Below are positions 30,432 to 41,065 of a stretch of 64,000 nt of DNA, one piece after another. Where the stretch lies: contig OX337240.1 in assembly GCA_946965045.2 (NCBI GenBank), positions 1,426,001-1,490,000 of the forward strand. The letters are read 5' to 3'. Under the pieces are notes generated by a model, which was not told the DNA's origin, searched no databases, and saw only the letters and a program-made list of their open reading frames with translations. This stretch comes from Epithemia pelagica (taxonomy: Eukaryota; Bacillariophyta; Bacillariophyceae; Surirellales; Surirellaceae). The number at the start of each line of letters is the position of its first letter. Position 1 is the first letter of the stretch. A program made the position numbers and the translations under genes.

Positions 30432-31120
30432 GTGATAGACGGTCGACAAACAAGTCGAGCGGAAACTATCGACGCTGTAAACTCGTTGTCTCTGTACAAG
30501 AATCAAGCTCTACTCTTCCAATTGTTGTATGCTTGAACGATAACCGCAAGGACAAGCAACTGGAGGGGATGATAAATAATGTATGAGAAGGCACTCGGCA
30601 CTTGTTTCTTTTCAGAAAAGAAGGAGGGAACTGCAATGTGCAGTGTAAAGGTAGGAAATACTGTGGAGGAGAAGGGAAGTCATTTTGTGGAGAGAGACTG
30701 GCGAAAGTGAACGATGAGGTTCCACTGCTATCCAATGGTTGTAATCTTTTCCTGGCAGTAAAACCAGGAACATAGAGATTGGTAACGAATATATGTAGCT
30801 TTTAGAATGAGTAGAGTACATCTTGATCTTGCCGTTTCAATGTCACTACGACTACTCCCCTTGGAGTATTCACGGAGAGTGAAGAGGAAGAAAGACCATC
30901 ACATAACACATGGTAGTTTGGGTCCTGCGTCGTCGCTTACATCGAATGAGTCACGCGCCATGCTGCACATGCGCGATATCGCGAGCACGTCACACCGTTT
31001 TGAATAGGGGAAGCCACAATAAAAGTGTCAATACTCAAAATACAAAATACCGTTGCAACAAAGCAAAAAGGTTACAACACAAGAACGCTAGCTACAAACA
31101 AGTACCTTGATTCATCAAAC
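30432..31120. other. Intergenic region between the PC-esterase paralogues
   Basis: 689 bp holding the 3' end of paralogue 1 and the promoter of paralogue 2, including the conserved block at 30942. No other gene seen. Confidence 0.4.
30942..30961 (+). promoter_or_regulatory. Conserved upstream block shared by the PC-esterase paralogues (copy 2)
   Basis: TCGAATGAGTCACGCGCCAT, about 160 bp before the ATG of the second paralogue; contains a perfect TGAGTCA (AP-1/bZIP-like). Partner of the block at 28773. Confidence 0.5.
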
Positions 31121-32566
31121 ATGGCAAAACGGAACGGTTCCAAATCAAAGCCGAGACTCGTTGTTTTCGCCGCGTTGTTCTGTCTCTTTCTGCGCCAGTT
31201 CATGGGCATCGTGAACGTGCATCGAAGCATGATCTCAGTAGACGAGCATGACGAGACTCAATTGCTACACTACTTCATGGAGGAGGCTCCATCCTTTCCT
31301 CCTCCCTCCTCTCGGATTTCCTTCACTCTGCATCGCAATCGTCCCTATCAGAACAAGTTCAATACTGGTATGAATTGCCAGAACCAGGTGGATCAAGTCG
31401 TTCGAGCACCGCTTCCGTCGAACATGACGGTCGACAGTCCAGGAGTGCTTGATTTTACCACATACTGGTCCACAGATTTAAAGATTTTGGTCATGGGAGA
31501 CTCCGTCGCCCTTCAAATGTCGGAAACCTTGGAAGAAGTCGTCGAGGCAAATGCGTCGCAGAGGTCTATCTTGCGAGAAAACTGGAAAGGACATGCGGGT
31601 CTTCACGTGTCAGCACCAGTGCGAGGTGGTGGAGTGGTGGCTGGATGGCGGATACTACATTTTCTGTTGGCGCAGAACGAAGGAAAACCCTTGCCGAATC
31701 GATGCTGTGGTGGATGGCGACGCCAGGATCTTCATCAACTACTCAATTATAAAACAAAATCAAGTACCTCGAGTACAATTGAATCGTTTGATGTCATGGT
31801 CTTTCGTATCGCTCATGGTTGGCATAATTTGGATGAAGTGACGAGGCCCTACATGGAAGAAACAATCCGAATGGCCCATTCATTGTTTGGAGTCAAGACC
31901 ATTATTTTCTTGTCTCTTCCCTTTGTCAACAATATACTAAATCAAACGGATCTCGATCTCTTGCATGCTAAACGTGAATTGGTGCAAGAGGTGGCCCATA
32001 ACTGGACCATGGAGCAGCAACTGAAACGGCAACGGAACAACACGGTGGAGGGAGTCGAAACGGTCCTTGTATTGGACATGGCCAAGTTGACGGATGAGCT
32101 CATTACGTGGAACGCCGAGTTGTTGGGAATGGATACAAGGACATCTGACTATTGGTTGGAATCGCTGGGCACAAGGGTGAAAGCGATTCCCTATCTGCAT
32201 CACACCGCTCAAGTGTGTGCCAGTCGCCCCTACGACTCCCACAACCGAAGCAGTACGAACCAGAAACGGCAGCCGGCCAAAAAGGGTTGCACGTTCAATT
32301 CGTTTTCGCGCGATGGAATGCATTGGTGCTTTGAAACCATTGGCGGTCGACTCTTTGCTGGATTGGCTTGTCAATTAGCCTGCGTCTATCCCACATACAA
32401 TCACAGCAGCAGTACTAACACGGTCGAACCACAGTCCCCAACCATTCTCTCTCGAAATGGCTCGTTTCGCGACACCCCCTGGTCGTCTGTGGAGGACTGT
32501 GCTCAAAAGTGCAATGACAAATACATGGGGCTACGACCCATCGACCGCTCTGAAATCCTTGACTGA
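31121..32566 (+). CDS. PC-esterase/SGNH-like type II membrane protein, paralogue 2
   Basis: 481 aa from ATG 31121. This start aligns with paralogue 1: both follow TTCATCAAAC and open with M-x-KR and a short basic stretch, so the longer upstream frame is not used. The anchor is LVVFAALFCLFLRQFMGIV. SGNH motifs are LVMGDSVALQMSE (Ser128) and DGMHWC (Asp398, His401). The central regions SSRISFTLHRNRPYQN, GVLDFTTYWSTDLK and VETVLVLDMAKLTDELITWN are nearly identical to paralogue 1, and the last 20 residues differ at only two positions, while the loop around residues 350-385 diverges. A tandem duplicate, probably with the same enzymatic role. Confidence 0.77.
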   Translation: MAKRNGSKSKPRLVVFAALFCLFLRQFMGIVNVHRSMISVDEHDETQLLHYFMEEAPSFPPPSSRISFTLHRNRPYQNKFNTGMNCQNQVDQVVRAPLPSNMTVDSPGVLDFTTYWSTDLKILVMGDSVALQMSETLEEVVEANASQRSILRENWKGHAGLHVSAPVRGGGVVAGWRILHFLLAQNEGKPLPNRCCGGWRRQDLHQLLNYKTKSSTSSTIESFDVMVFRIAHGWHNLDEVTRPYMEETIRMAHSLFGVKTIIFLSLPFVNNILNQTDLDLLHAKRELVQEVAHNWTMEQQLKRQRNNTVEGVETVLVLDMAKLTDELITWNAELLGMDTRTSDYWLESLGTRVKAIPYLHHTAQVCASRPYDSHNRSSTNQKRQPAKKGCTFNSFSRDGMHWCFETIGGRLFAGLACQLACVYPTYNHSSSTNTVEPQSPTILSRNGSFRDTPWSSVEDCAQKCNDKYMGLRPIDRSEILD

Positions 32567-33065
32567 GTTCAATCTACAGTTCAATCTACACAGTCGCTGA
32601 ACTATGTTATAGTCACAGAGCTCGGTTTCTTCGAAGCAAGCAGCGATCACCCATCACCTCAACCAATGCCCTACAAACAGCTTCTAGCTAGGTTATACTT
32701 GGAATCGGAGTTTCCTTGAGGAAAAGGAGATCGGACTATTGATGAGATTGACCATCTTCTCGAATCGTCTCAACAAAACAATGCTTCTTGGTGAGAAGGA
32801 ACTGCAAACTAACGTTACCAGTTACCAAACACAACGATTGCTCAACTTCTAACGCCACCCGTTGACATAATAGTAGAAAGATGACATAATTGGAATTTTC
32901 CTGGAAACACTGGTTCCGAATCCGAATCGGCGAAGAACCGTACGACGTATGGACCGTACTCGAGGTCTCTCTTCAGTCGCTTAAAAGCTTGATTCATAAC
33001 TTGTGACTGAATTCACGAAGATCTTGTTGTGGTTCCTTCAGAGGATCTTCTTTGTGTTGTCGTTG
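32567..33065. other. Intergenic region
   Basis: 499 bp between PC-esterase paralogue 2 and the prolyl-hydroxylase-like gene; no supported feature. Confidence 0.4.
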
Positions 33066-34313
33066 ATGAAGCGAAGCGTCGTCTCTCTGATGAAGCCCTC
33101 GAATACGACTTATCGTACGGACATTCGTGGTGCCCGATTCGGTTCATTGTGCGTCGTTGCAACCCATTTTCTTATTGCCAGTAGTCTCTGTCGTCCGTTC
33201 TGGGTTCTTGTGCACGGGTTACAACCATCTTCTCCTTCTACTATAACAAGCAGCAACACCATGATGCGAGCCTCAGCAGCTCAACGATACGAACCCTTTC
33301 GGAAGCATCCTCAACTATTTCGTGGTGCTCCGTTTGAGTCGTCCTGGATTCATGCGGATTTGAAAAGCTTGGTGGATCTTTTTGCTTCCATCACAACTAC
33401 CGGAGAGACGACCAACCATACGGACGCGCCAGAATCGTCTGCACCACAAACATCTCCTCCCAATCAACCGTCACCTGGAAAACAGGAAGAAGATCAGCAA
33501 CAAGAGCATCAAGTTTGTTATGACAAGGCTATGACAGAAAAGTGGTTACGCGTCGAAGCACCTGAAGTGTATTCTTTTCAGTGTTTCGACAACTCCTTTA
33601 TTCGCATGTTCAATGAAGAAATACAACATTTCTATGCAATTGCCGAACAAGAGAATATTCCCATTCGTCGTCCAAACAGTATGAACAACTACGGGGTCAT
33701 TGTCAATGAAATTGGATTGCGTCCCCTCATCACCGCCTTTCAACAAGAGTATCTTTGGCCCTTGGCGCGCATTCTCTTTCCCAAGCAAGCCTCTCAATTC
33801 GATGACCATCATGCCTTTATCGTCCGGTATCAAGCTGGACAAGATTTGGGATTGGATATGCACGTGGACGATTCCGATGTGACCTTCAATGTCTGCATGG
33901 GAGACGACAACTTCACCGGGGCCACCTTGTCCTTTTGTGGCATGTTTGGGACACCCAATCATCGCCAATTGGTCCACGTCTATCATCATGTCGTGGGCCG
34001 AGCCGTCTTGCATTTGGGCAATCGTCGGCATGGTGCGGATGATATCGAATCCGGTGTTCGGTCCAATCTGATTGTCTGGAATCACAATTGGCAATGGCGG
34101 GATACACCGGAGTATAAGGAACGACGACAATTTCATGTGTACCAAGCCGAACAAGGTCCACCCGATCCCACCTGTTTGAGTTATACGCACGATCGTGATT
34201 ACCTTGCATACAAGGACAAAAATAGCCTCCCTCCCAGCCAACGAGATCGGACCTTTCAGGGATGGTGTCCACCGCGTGGCAAAGAATATGACGGATTTCC
34301 CAAAGAATTCTAG
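33066..34313 (+). CDS. 2-oxoglutarate/Fe(II) dioxygenase, prolyl 4-hydroxylase-like
   Basis: 415 aa from ATG 33066 (MKRSVVSLMK); the open frame upstream has no ATG. A hydrophobic stretch near the N-terminus (SLCVVATHFLIASSL) suggests a signal anchor or targeting sequence. The C-terminal half has a jelly-roll oxygenase pattern: DMHVDDSDVTFNVCMG supplies His-x-Asp, NRRHGADDIESGVRSNLIVWN supplies the distal His and the 2-oxoglutarate-binding Arg, and FTGATLSFCG lies between. This spacing fits the P4H/PKHD family. Likely a protein hydroxylase of the secretory pathway, substrate unknown. About 110 residues between the anchor and the catalytic region are Gln/Ser/Pro-rich. Confidence 0.8.
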   Translation: MKRSVVSLMKPSNTTYRTDIRGARFGSLCVVATHFLIASSLCRPFWVLVHGLQPSSPSTITSSNTMMRASAAQRYEPFRKHPQLFRGAPFESSWIHADLKSLVDLFASITTTGETTNHTDAPESSAPQTSPPNQPSPGKQEEDQQQEHQVCYDKAMTEKWLRVEAPEVYSFQCFDNSFIRMFNEEIQHFYAIAEQENIPIRRPNSMNNYGVIVNEIGLRPLITAFQQEYLWPLARILFPKQASQFDDHHAFIVRYQAGQDLGLDMHVDDSDVTFNVCMGDDNFTGATLSFCGMFGTPNHRQLVHVYHHVVGRAVLHLGNRRHGADDIESGVRSNLIVWNHNWQWRDTPEYKERRQFHVYQAEQGPPDPTCLSYTHDRDYLAYKDKNSLPPSQRDRTFQGWCPPRGKEYDGFPKEF

Positions 34314-34806
34314 AGAAGAAATGCTGCAACAACAACGAACGTGGCAAGGTGACGTGACCACAGAAAAAGGTGTGAATAAATGTTTCCCCCTTGGATTTCA
34401 CATGCATACACAAACAAGAGGAGCGAAGAGCTTCATGATGGGCTGATTTCCATGTGGATGGAATCCGCAACCGTCATAGACACGGCATTCGACTGCCAAG
34501 ATGCTCACCTAGAGGACCAAACGTTGTGCTCCACGGATCTAACCTTTCTCGGATGGGTGATCGATGGGTAATCTTAATCAGGCCTTTCCCGGCATCCTAA
34601 AACCCTGAAAGGCCCAAAAAATGGATCGTCGTACGATCTGATTCTTCTATTGGCTTAGGACAAACTTTTAGAACACGGGGTGACCGTTTTGCTCCCCCAA
34701 ATCGCGTTGACTTATACCCCTCATTTTTCGGTGCAGGGGGCATGATGATGATTTCGTCGTCAACATTTTTTTCTTTTCTTCCTTCCCACCGAATACGTAA
34801 TGCACC
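34314..34806. other. Intergenic: upstream of cytochrome b561
   Basis: 493 bp; no supported feature. Confidence 0.4.
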
Positions 34807-35760
34807 ATGGCATCGAACCAACTTGAGCTTAATGACACAGGTACAACAGGACTCCTGATCGACGAAGAAGAAAGTCAGTCGTGCGTCCAGGATCAGCCAA
34901 GCACAGTCCCAGAGGGTGACGCTATGGTCGCTGTGGCACGGAATCCAAGGGAGACGGTCCGTTCGGGGGCCAACATCATGGCACACGTGCTGTCTTTTGC
35001 CGCCCTATTGACCGTGTATAGATGGATTTATAGCCTAGGAGGCCTTTCGTGGAGAGAGGGTGAGGTAAGGGTATATTCCTGAAGATATTGATGGGTGAAT
35101 TTGTCACAATCTCAAAGAAAATTCTCTGTATCTTCGATCTACCCAAAGGCAAAAGTGGTGTTCAATTGGCATCCACTGCTCATGGTTACAGCATTTTGTT
35201 TCATGACTGTGTCAACACTATCCTTCAGATCTCCATGGATGGTTCTTTCTCGCAAGGCCAGAAAAACCGTTCATGGTTTAGGCTGGTTGATAGCTGCAAT
35301 GTCGGGCTTTATTGGTTTAATTGCTGTGTTCAAGTCACACAATGATAAATCCAGTGGATACATTGCCAACATGTACAGTTTTCACTCTTGGATTGGAATC
35401 TGCGTCGTCTTTGCATATGTTCTGCAGTTTCTGGCCGGAGCGTACTTCTTTTGGTGGGCGTCGAATACAACGCTCAAGGCTTTGGCCTTGCAAGTACATG
35501 TCTTGGTTGGACCAATCTTGTACTATTCCGTCTCTGTTACCATCCTGTTGGGAATTCAGGAAAAGGAAGGCTTTGTGGGATGCTCCTATGCCGTCAACTC
35601 GGTCAATCTTTTTCCAGAAATTAGCAAGATACCCGATTCTTGCCTCGTAAGTCACACGCTTGGCCTTTTGGTCTTCTTTACCACTGTGTGTACCTTTGTG
35701 GCCTTGCACCATCGAACCCATGAGTTCCCAATAGCACCATCCCCGAGTACCAATGATTGA
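34807..35760 (+). CDS. CYB561: Cytochrome b561-type transmembrane electron carrier, two exons
   Basis: Exon 1 is 34807-35064 and exon 2 is 35149-35760; the 84-bp intron has GTAAGG and CCAAAG ends and joins in phase 0 (GE|AKVVFNWHP). The product is 289 aa, starting CACC ATG G. About 55 acidic soluble residues are followed by six hydrophobic segments. The four haem-ligand histidines of the b561 core are visible: NWHPLLM, VHGLGW, FHSWIG and SHTLGL. Eukaryotic CYB561 proteins carry electrons across membranes, usually ascorbate-linked, or reduce ferric iron. Membrane location is unknown. C-terminal tail short. Confidence 0.92.
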
Positions 35761-36360
35761 ACACACAAGGCAGCATCTAAGGTTCACCACCCCAAGCCTA
35801 AAAACATAGGAGTAGTTACAAGTATAGAGTTCGAGTTAAATTTCTCTGCGCAAATCCGGGATTGGAAAAATGAGACAGACAGCTGACCCGTAACACGTAA
35901 TCCCACGTGTCGTCTGATCGAAGAAGGCCCAAGAACCAAGTTCCACCAAGAACAAGTCAGCGTCTTTGCCTCTCTTTTTTGATATACACGATGCGCTAAT
36001 CGCCAGCGCGGTCCATAAAGAGAACCACAATCCACAGCGACAACATCATCAAGCCAAAAATCCATCCACATCCACACGAGTGGATACAAGAATCCAGAGG
36101 GGCACTCTAGTCTAGTGTATGAGATTGCTGGCTCTTCGTGTTCTTGATTCCTTTTGCGAAAGCGACGCACCATCAAAGACAGTATCCAAACGCCATTGAC
36201 AGATGGAAGATCAGACGTGTGATTGCTTGAGTTTGATTCAAAGAGTTTAATCCTAGTAGAGTTTCTCTCCTGGTGTGCTGTTGTTCCTCACCATCATCAT
36301 CATCACGGGGACATTATCCATTATCACTGTGTACCATCTTTGGAGAAACGTCAAGAGACC
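35761..36360. other. Intergenic: upstream of S1P lyase
   Basis: 600 bp with a TAGGAGTA octamer (35807-35814). Open frames on the minus strand (35784-36176) have hydrophobic stretches in more than one frame, but no consistent start, splice pattern or family match, so nothing is called. Confidence 0.35.
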
Positions 36361-38208
36361 ATGGGCACCTCTTCAAGTGTGACGAATCGTCGTCGAACCG
36401 GGTTCTCGATGTTACTACTTGTGCGGAGATTCCGAAGTTTTTCTGCCGGAATTTTTTTACTGTCATACCTAATATTTCGGACATTTCCATTCCGTGGCAG
36501 TTTCCGTGACACGAGCTTATTGGTGAGTTTGGTGGACCTATTGACCCAGGCACGTCAGGCAGTGATTGACACTCTCCTGGCTCATAAAAACATCAACAAC
36601 AACAACGCGAACGATCCGTTTGCCTCGGTGGGGACTGTCTTGCTTGTTGGATTGATTGAGTACCTTTGGAGACTGGTAGAGGATGCCATGGCCATAATGG
36701 CCGTGGCGGCAATTGCCCGAATGGTCTACGTCCTTTATCACTTCTCGGTAGAAGATTGGAGGTCCCTGTTTGTGACGCGCTGCTTTCAATGGGCTCAAAA
36801 CAACCTGTCCTTTGTTCAAGCCGAGCTGAGCAAGCAAGCGGACGACATTTACAAAACAGGTGAAAGCTTGCTCCATAAGAAACCGGACCGTGTTCTCACA
36901 ACCAGGCTTCCTAAACAAGGCCGACCCGCTCAAGAAATAACCAAGGAACTGGAACTATACGCGAATCAAGAAGACAAACAATGGTCACGAGGTAGAATAT
37001 CGGGCACTGTTTACTCGAATTCTCAAGAGCATACGAACCTCATGAATCAAGTATATTCCATTTACTCGTGGAGTAATCCACTTCACCCTGGTGTTTGGCC
37101 GAAACTAAATCAATGTGAAGGAGAAGTGATTGCCATGACGAGCAACTTGATGAATGCACCACAAGCGATTGGATGTATCACATCGGGTGGTACCGAAAGC
37201 ATCTTGTTAGCCATTCGAGCCCACTTGAACTATTATGGCAAAGCTCGAGGCATTACTCATCCAGAACTGATTTGTGGAAGCACTGCACACGCAGCCGTAG
37301 ACAAGGCCTGTGATATCTTTGGTATTCGTAAAGTCACTATTTCCTGCGATGACGGAGAAACGTACCAATTAGATCCGTCGAAAGTGCGACGTCATGTGAC
37401 CTCCAACACCATTTTGATTTATGCGTCGGCACCCTGTTATCCTCAAGGCGTCGTGGATCCTATTCCTGTATTGTCCGATGTGGCACTAGAATATGACATT
37501 GGTTTGCATGTCGATGCATGCTTGGGTGGCTTTGTCTTGCCCTTTTGTCAAGACGCTCCGGTCTTTGATTTCCGTAACCCAGGTGTCACGAGTATGAGTT
37601 CTGACAGTCACAAGTTTGGTTACGCCAGCAAGGGGACCAGCATTGTCATGTACAAACACAAGGAACTGCGACACGGACAGTACTTTTGCTATGCCCATTG
37701 GACGGGAGGAATGTACTCGACCCCAACCTTTGCCGGATCGCGTCCCGGTGCCTTGTCGGCTTGTGCCTGGGCCGCCTTGGTGTCCCTAGGAGAAGAAGGA
37801 TATCGAAAACGAGCTCAGTTCATTGTGGATGCGGCTCGTGCCATTGCGAAAGGTATTCAATCCATTTCCGACATTTATTTATTGACGAGAAACCCGTTCA
37901 TGGTCGTTTGTTTTGGATCCAAGGAACTCGATATTTACCGTGTTCAAGATATGATGTCCAGCCTCGGATGGTCCTTGAATTCCATGCAATTCCCTTCGAG
38001 CATTCACATTTGCGTGACCTTGAACATTGTGCCACAGGTAGATCAGTTCTTGAAGGATTTGCGAGTGGCCGTGGCGCAAGTTAGGAAGGAAGGATCCACC
38101 GGACGTACCAAGGGCACGGCGGGTATTTATGGTACGGTTGGAGCTGCTCCGGCCGGTGCCGTGGAACCGACACTCAAAGCATTTACCGACATGACTTTGG
38201 CACCATGA
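36361..38208 (+). CDS. SGPL1: Sphingosine-1-phosphate lyase (PLP-dependent)
   Basis: 615 aa from ATG 36361 (ACC ATG G); the open frame upstream has no ATG. An N-terminal hydrophobic segment (SAGIFLLSYLIFRTF) and a second one (ASVGTVLLVGLIEYLW, AIMAVAAIARMVYVLYHF) would anchor the enzyme in the ER, as in DPL1/SGPL1. The PLP fold has GCITSGGTESILLAIRAH, GSTAHAAVDKACDIFG, HVDACLGGFVLPF (Asp binding the pyridine nitrogen) and SDSHKFGYASKGTS, whose Lys418 should form the Schiff base. Also HWTGGMYSTPTFAGSRPG. The enzyme splits sphingoid-base phosphates into a fatty aldehyde and phosphoethanolamine, the exit step of sphingolipid metabolism. Length and motif order match the family, so the call is firm. 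Confidence 0.95.
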   Translation: MGTSSSVTNRRRTGFSMLLLVRRFRSFSAGIFLLSYLIFRTFPFRGSFRDTSLLVSLVDLLTQARQAVIDTLLAHKNINNNNANDPFASVGTVLLVGLIEYLWRLVEDAMAIMAVAAIARMVYVLYHFSVEDWRSLFVTRCFQWAQNNLSFVQAELSKQADDIYKTGESLLHKKPDRVLTTRLPKQGRPAQEITKELELYANQEDKQWSRGRISGTVYSNSQEHTNLMNQVYSIYSWSNPLHPGVWPKLNQCEGEVIAMTSNLMNAPQAIGCITSGGTESILLAIRAHLNYYGKARGITHPELICGSTAHAAVDKACDIFGIRKVTISCDDGETYQLDPSKVRRHVTSNTILIYASAPCYPQGVVDPIPVLSDVALEYDIGLHVDACLGGFVLPFCQDAPVFDFRNPGVTSMSSDSHKFGYASKGTSIVMYKHKELRHGQYFCYAHWTGGMYSTPTFAGSRPGALSACAWAALVSLGEEGYRKRAQFIVDAARAIAKGIQSISDIYLLTRNPFMVVCFGSKELDIYRVQDMMSSLGWSLNSMQFPSSIHICVTLNIVPQVDQFLKDLRVAVAQVRKEGSTGRTKGTAGIYGTVGAAPAGAVEPTLKAFTDMTLAP

Positions 38209-38883
38209 CGAAACTTGGTACCTGTTTAGGATTATCTTCCCCCGAGCAACGCCACTTCTCTTCTCTCTGTTGTGTGTATTTTGGTTCCTCGAACCAACAC
38301 ATAACTCTGTTGTGAGTCTTTTGTATACCGTGGCTGTACAGTTTGTACAAGAGTACCACAACTTCCACCCTCCCAACACCCTCTCAACCTATCATCATCC
38401 AAGCTTGCCAACCAGCTAGCGTCTTGTGGACTTCCTTTTGGTGTCGCACAAGATGCTTGCGGCGATGGTGCCTGTTTCTTTCTGCACGCTACTGCGCGCC
38501 CCACTATGGACTGTCCTTGGTCAGGACTGTTTTCTCGTCGAGAAATCGGTTGATCACGGCTTTCCATCCGTCCCCTCATGGCTCAGACCCACTTGGAGAT
38601 CGAATGTCATCTATCCCCTCGAAAACACATTGTATCCTCCATGTGTTTGGCGTTCGACCAGCATCCTTTTCAGTTCCCATGAAGTGATTCCCTCCATTGC
38701 AGGCACCGTCGTTTCCCGTTATTCTTCATAATCTACATAGTAGTTGTACTTGAGAACGATGGACTCTATGTCTGTTTCTGCGTAGGAGTACCTAAAATAT
38801 CCACCGAAATAACCTTAGGAATAGTTGAAGAAGTTTCTCATTGTCAGATAGTTTATCTCTGTCTGTCAGTCTTCCGAGATTTT
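38209..38883. other. Intergenic region
   Basis: 675 bp between S1P lyase and the pseudouridine synthase gene; holds one TAGGAGTA octamer (38783-38790). Overlapping short frames on both strands are not supported. Confidence 0.4.
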
Positions 38884-40872
38884 ATGCGACTCTGCAGCGA
38901 TCTGAGAATTTTGTGTCAACAGTCAGTCAACACAATGGGCGATGGGCCAAACAACGCTAGGGAAAACAATTCGGGTGTCCTCTACGCTGCCGAATCAAAG
39001 CACGCAATTATCACCGAATCTGCTCTGTGTGTGGATTGTTGCCAAAGGACTCTTGAATCTGATTGCTACGGATCTGAATGTAATGGGGATCGATTTCCTC
39101 CCTCCCGACCTATCATTGCTCAGTTGGAGATCATACGCATCATGGCCAAGAACATTGAAAAAACAAAGTGGTCCTCTCCCTGGATGACCTTTCATCCCAA
39201 TTCCATCAAGACGGAGAGCTCTTCTTCCACTAGAGTACCAAGCCGCATGAACGAGAGCTCCGTAAGTGACGACAATCATGGGATGGAAGCAATAAATACA
39301 ACGAACGAGGAAGGGTTGGTGATCGTACCAATTACAGGATGGTATGCTCTGTACTTTGGAGTGGATCAACCACTGGAAGGTCATCGGAAGCGTAAAGAGC
39401 CATCGTATTCACCAGATGGAGTTGGAGAATCCAAGATTGGATTTACTCTCTGGATGGAATCTCCCGAACAGGATAGCTCGGGTTCCTTGCAAACAGTCTC
39501 CAGAAAGCGATCATTGCCAATCAGAGATGGAAATGTTGAACTTGCTTCGTGTCGAGTGGGTGTGCTCATCTTTATTACGGAAGGTGTGCGGATGCGCATC
39601 GAAGAGGAGCATGCTAAACCAACAATTTCCAGCACCGACACGGACTCTGCTACAGTAAACCAGCCACTATGGTGGCGGGTGGCCTTTCATCGTTACTTGG
39701 AACGAAGATCTGTAAGCGGTACCTCAGCTGACAACGCCTCAATACAGCCAGATGTTGGCGCGTTGGCGGCACACCCTCTGCGACGATTTTGTTGTTCGTA
39801 TTGTGGACAATGCTTTCACAATGTCAATGCCGTGAAACAACACATGGATGTGCGACATTCGCCACATGTGAAAAAGAATGAAGACGCTGTTGACTCGGCA
39901 ACGGCCACAGATAAAACCGGTGACGCAAACAGCAGCATCTGGACTCGACCGCTCAAGGTGTTGTATCAAGATGATTCTTTGTTGGTGATTGATAAACCAC
40001 AGGGAATGCCAGTCATGGGGAGTGAACATACCCTCCAACGTTCTCCTTTGCTCTTACCTCTAAAGGGGACTCGAGTTCCCGATTGGCCCAAGGCGGGCTC
40101 AGGTTCTCTTTCATGCGATACAACAGACACTCTCCATGCTCCACCAGCGGATGCCAATGACGAGACAACAAACATTGTTCCGAGTTGCGATTCCATTTTG
40201 GGAAAACCACGTCCAGTTCACCGATTGGATGCACCCACAGGTGGTGTACTGGTTGTGGCCAAGACTCGTCGGGCTGAAGCAATGCTGAAGAAACTGTTTC
40301 GAGAACGATCTTGTCACAAAGTCTATCGTGCTCTTGTGTACGGCAAACTGCAACAGCGTGGTGACTGTAACCTTCCACTCTCGGACAAGCCAGCCATGAC
40401 GAAATACAAACCCTTACGGTACAGTCGCAGTATGAAAAGTCATGATGAATGGTTAACCGTGGTGGAATTAATGCCGGTGACTGGTAGACAACATCAATTG
40501 CGGAAGCATTTACAACTACTGCGCCATCCCATTGTTGGAGATCCACGATACGGTGGTGGACACAAAGTTTTTCGCGCGACACAGTGTCCTCCAAGCACTG
40601 AGGAGAACACCAAGAAACCGTCGGACTCATCATCCATGACACCAACGCCAACACCTCCTCATTTGCAGCGTCTTTGTTTGTGGGCATTGTCAATTAAATT
40701 TCCTCATCCACTGACAGGGGCAGAGACGACAGTAAGTTTGCCAGTAGAACCAGAGTGGTTGAATCATGTGATGGAAAAGGAGCAATTGGAATGGGAATCA
40801 GCAAAGAACGGACAGTCCACGAAAGAAGCTGTCAAAGAATCGAAGGAAGTTGCCGGAGAACCTGAATCGTGA
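38884..40872 (+). CDS. RluA-type RNA pseudouridine synthase fused to a C2H2 zinc finger
   Basis: Intronless ORF of 662 aa; ATG 38884 or ATG 38935 (MGDGPNN) may start it. About 300 N-terminal residues are unrecognised. A classical C2H2 finger follows (CSYCGQCFHNVNAVKQHMDVRH, Cys-x2-Cys-x12-His-x4-His, about 302-323). The rest is a pseudouridine synthase: VLYQDDSLLVIDKPQGMPV, PVHRLDAPTGGVLVVAKT (catalytic Asp449), CHKVYRALVYG, VVELMPVTGRQHQLRKHL and HPIVGDPRYGGG. These are the RluA-family motifs I, II and III in order. The enzyme isomerises uridine in rRNA or tRNA. An insertion of about 60 residues sits between motif I and the HRLD motif. The finger fusion may direct RNA binding (inference). 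A PEST-like charged tail ends the protein. Confidence 0.88.
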   Translation: MRLCSDLRILCQQSVNTMGDGPNNARENNSGVLYAAESKHAIITESALCVDCCQRTLESDCYGSECNGDRFPPSRPIIAQLEIIRIMAKNIEKTKWSSPWMTFHPNSIKTESSSSTRVPSRMNESSVSDDNHGMEAINTTNEEGLVIVPITGWYALYFGVDQPLEGHRKRKEPSYSPDGVGESKIGFTLWMESPEQDSSGSLQTVSRKRSLPIRDGNVELASCRVGVLIFITEGVRMRIEEEHAKPTISSTDTDSATVNQPLWWRVAFHRYLERRSVSGTSADNASIQPDVGALAAHPLRRFCCSYCGQCFHNVNAVKQHMDVRHSPHVKKNEDAVDSATATDKTGDANSSIWTRPLKVLYQDDSLLVIDKPQGMPVMGSEHTLQRSPLLLPLKGTRVPDWPKAGSGSLSCDTTDTLHAPPADANDETTNIVPSCDSILGKPRPVHRLDAPTGGVLVVAKTRRAEAMLKKLFRERSCHKVYRALVYGKLQQRGDCNLPLSDKPAMTKYKPLRYSRSMKSHDEWLTVVELMPVTGRQHQLRKHLQLLRHPIVGDPRYGGGHKVFRATQCPPSTEENTKKPSDSSSMTPTPTPPHLQRLCLWALSIKFPHPLTGAETTVSLPVEPEWLNHVMEKEQLEWESAKNGQSTKEAVKESKEVAGEPES

Positions 40873-41065
40873 TCACATGATTGAATGTGTATGCTTTGTT
40901 GACGAAAAGCTGGAAAGCCTATGTGCTTGTCACTTTGGAGTTGACACTTTTATCATCTCTCTATTGATGAAGTTACCCTCTAGCACATTGAAACTATACA
41001 CAACAAACACATAAATGAATGGCTTCTCAGATTCGAGCCACTGATTCCTTGAGAGATGGTTGTGG

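Noticed and set aside
35784-36176. 130-codon minus-strand ORF upstream of S1P lyase
   Set aside because: Hydrophobic stretches occur in more than one frame, with no convincing start, splice sites or family features.
38343-38731. Overlapping plus-strand frames after S1P lyase
   Set aside because: Competing frames on both strands, no splice logic and no family resemblance.
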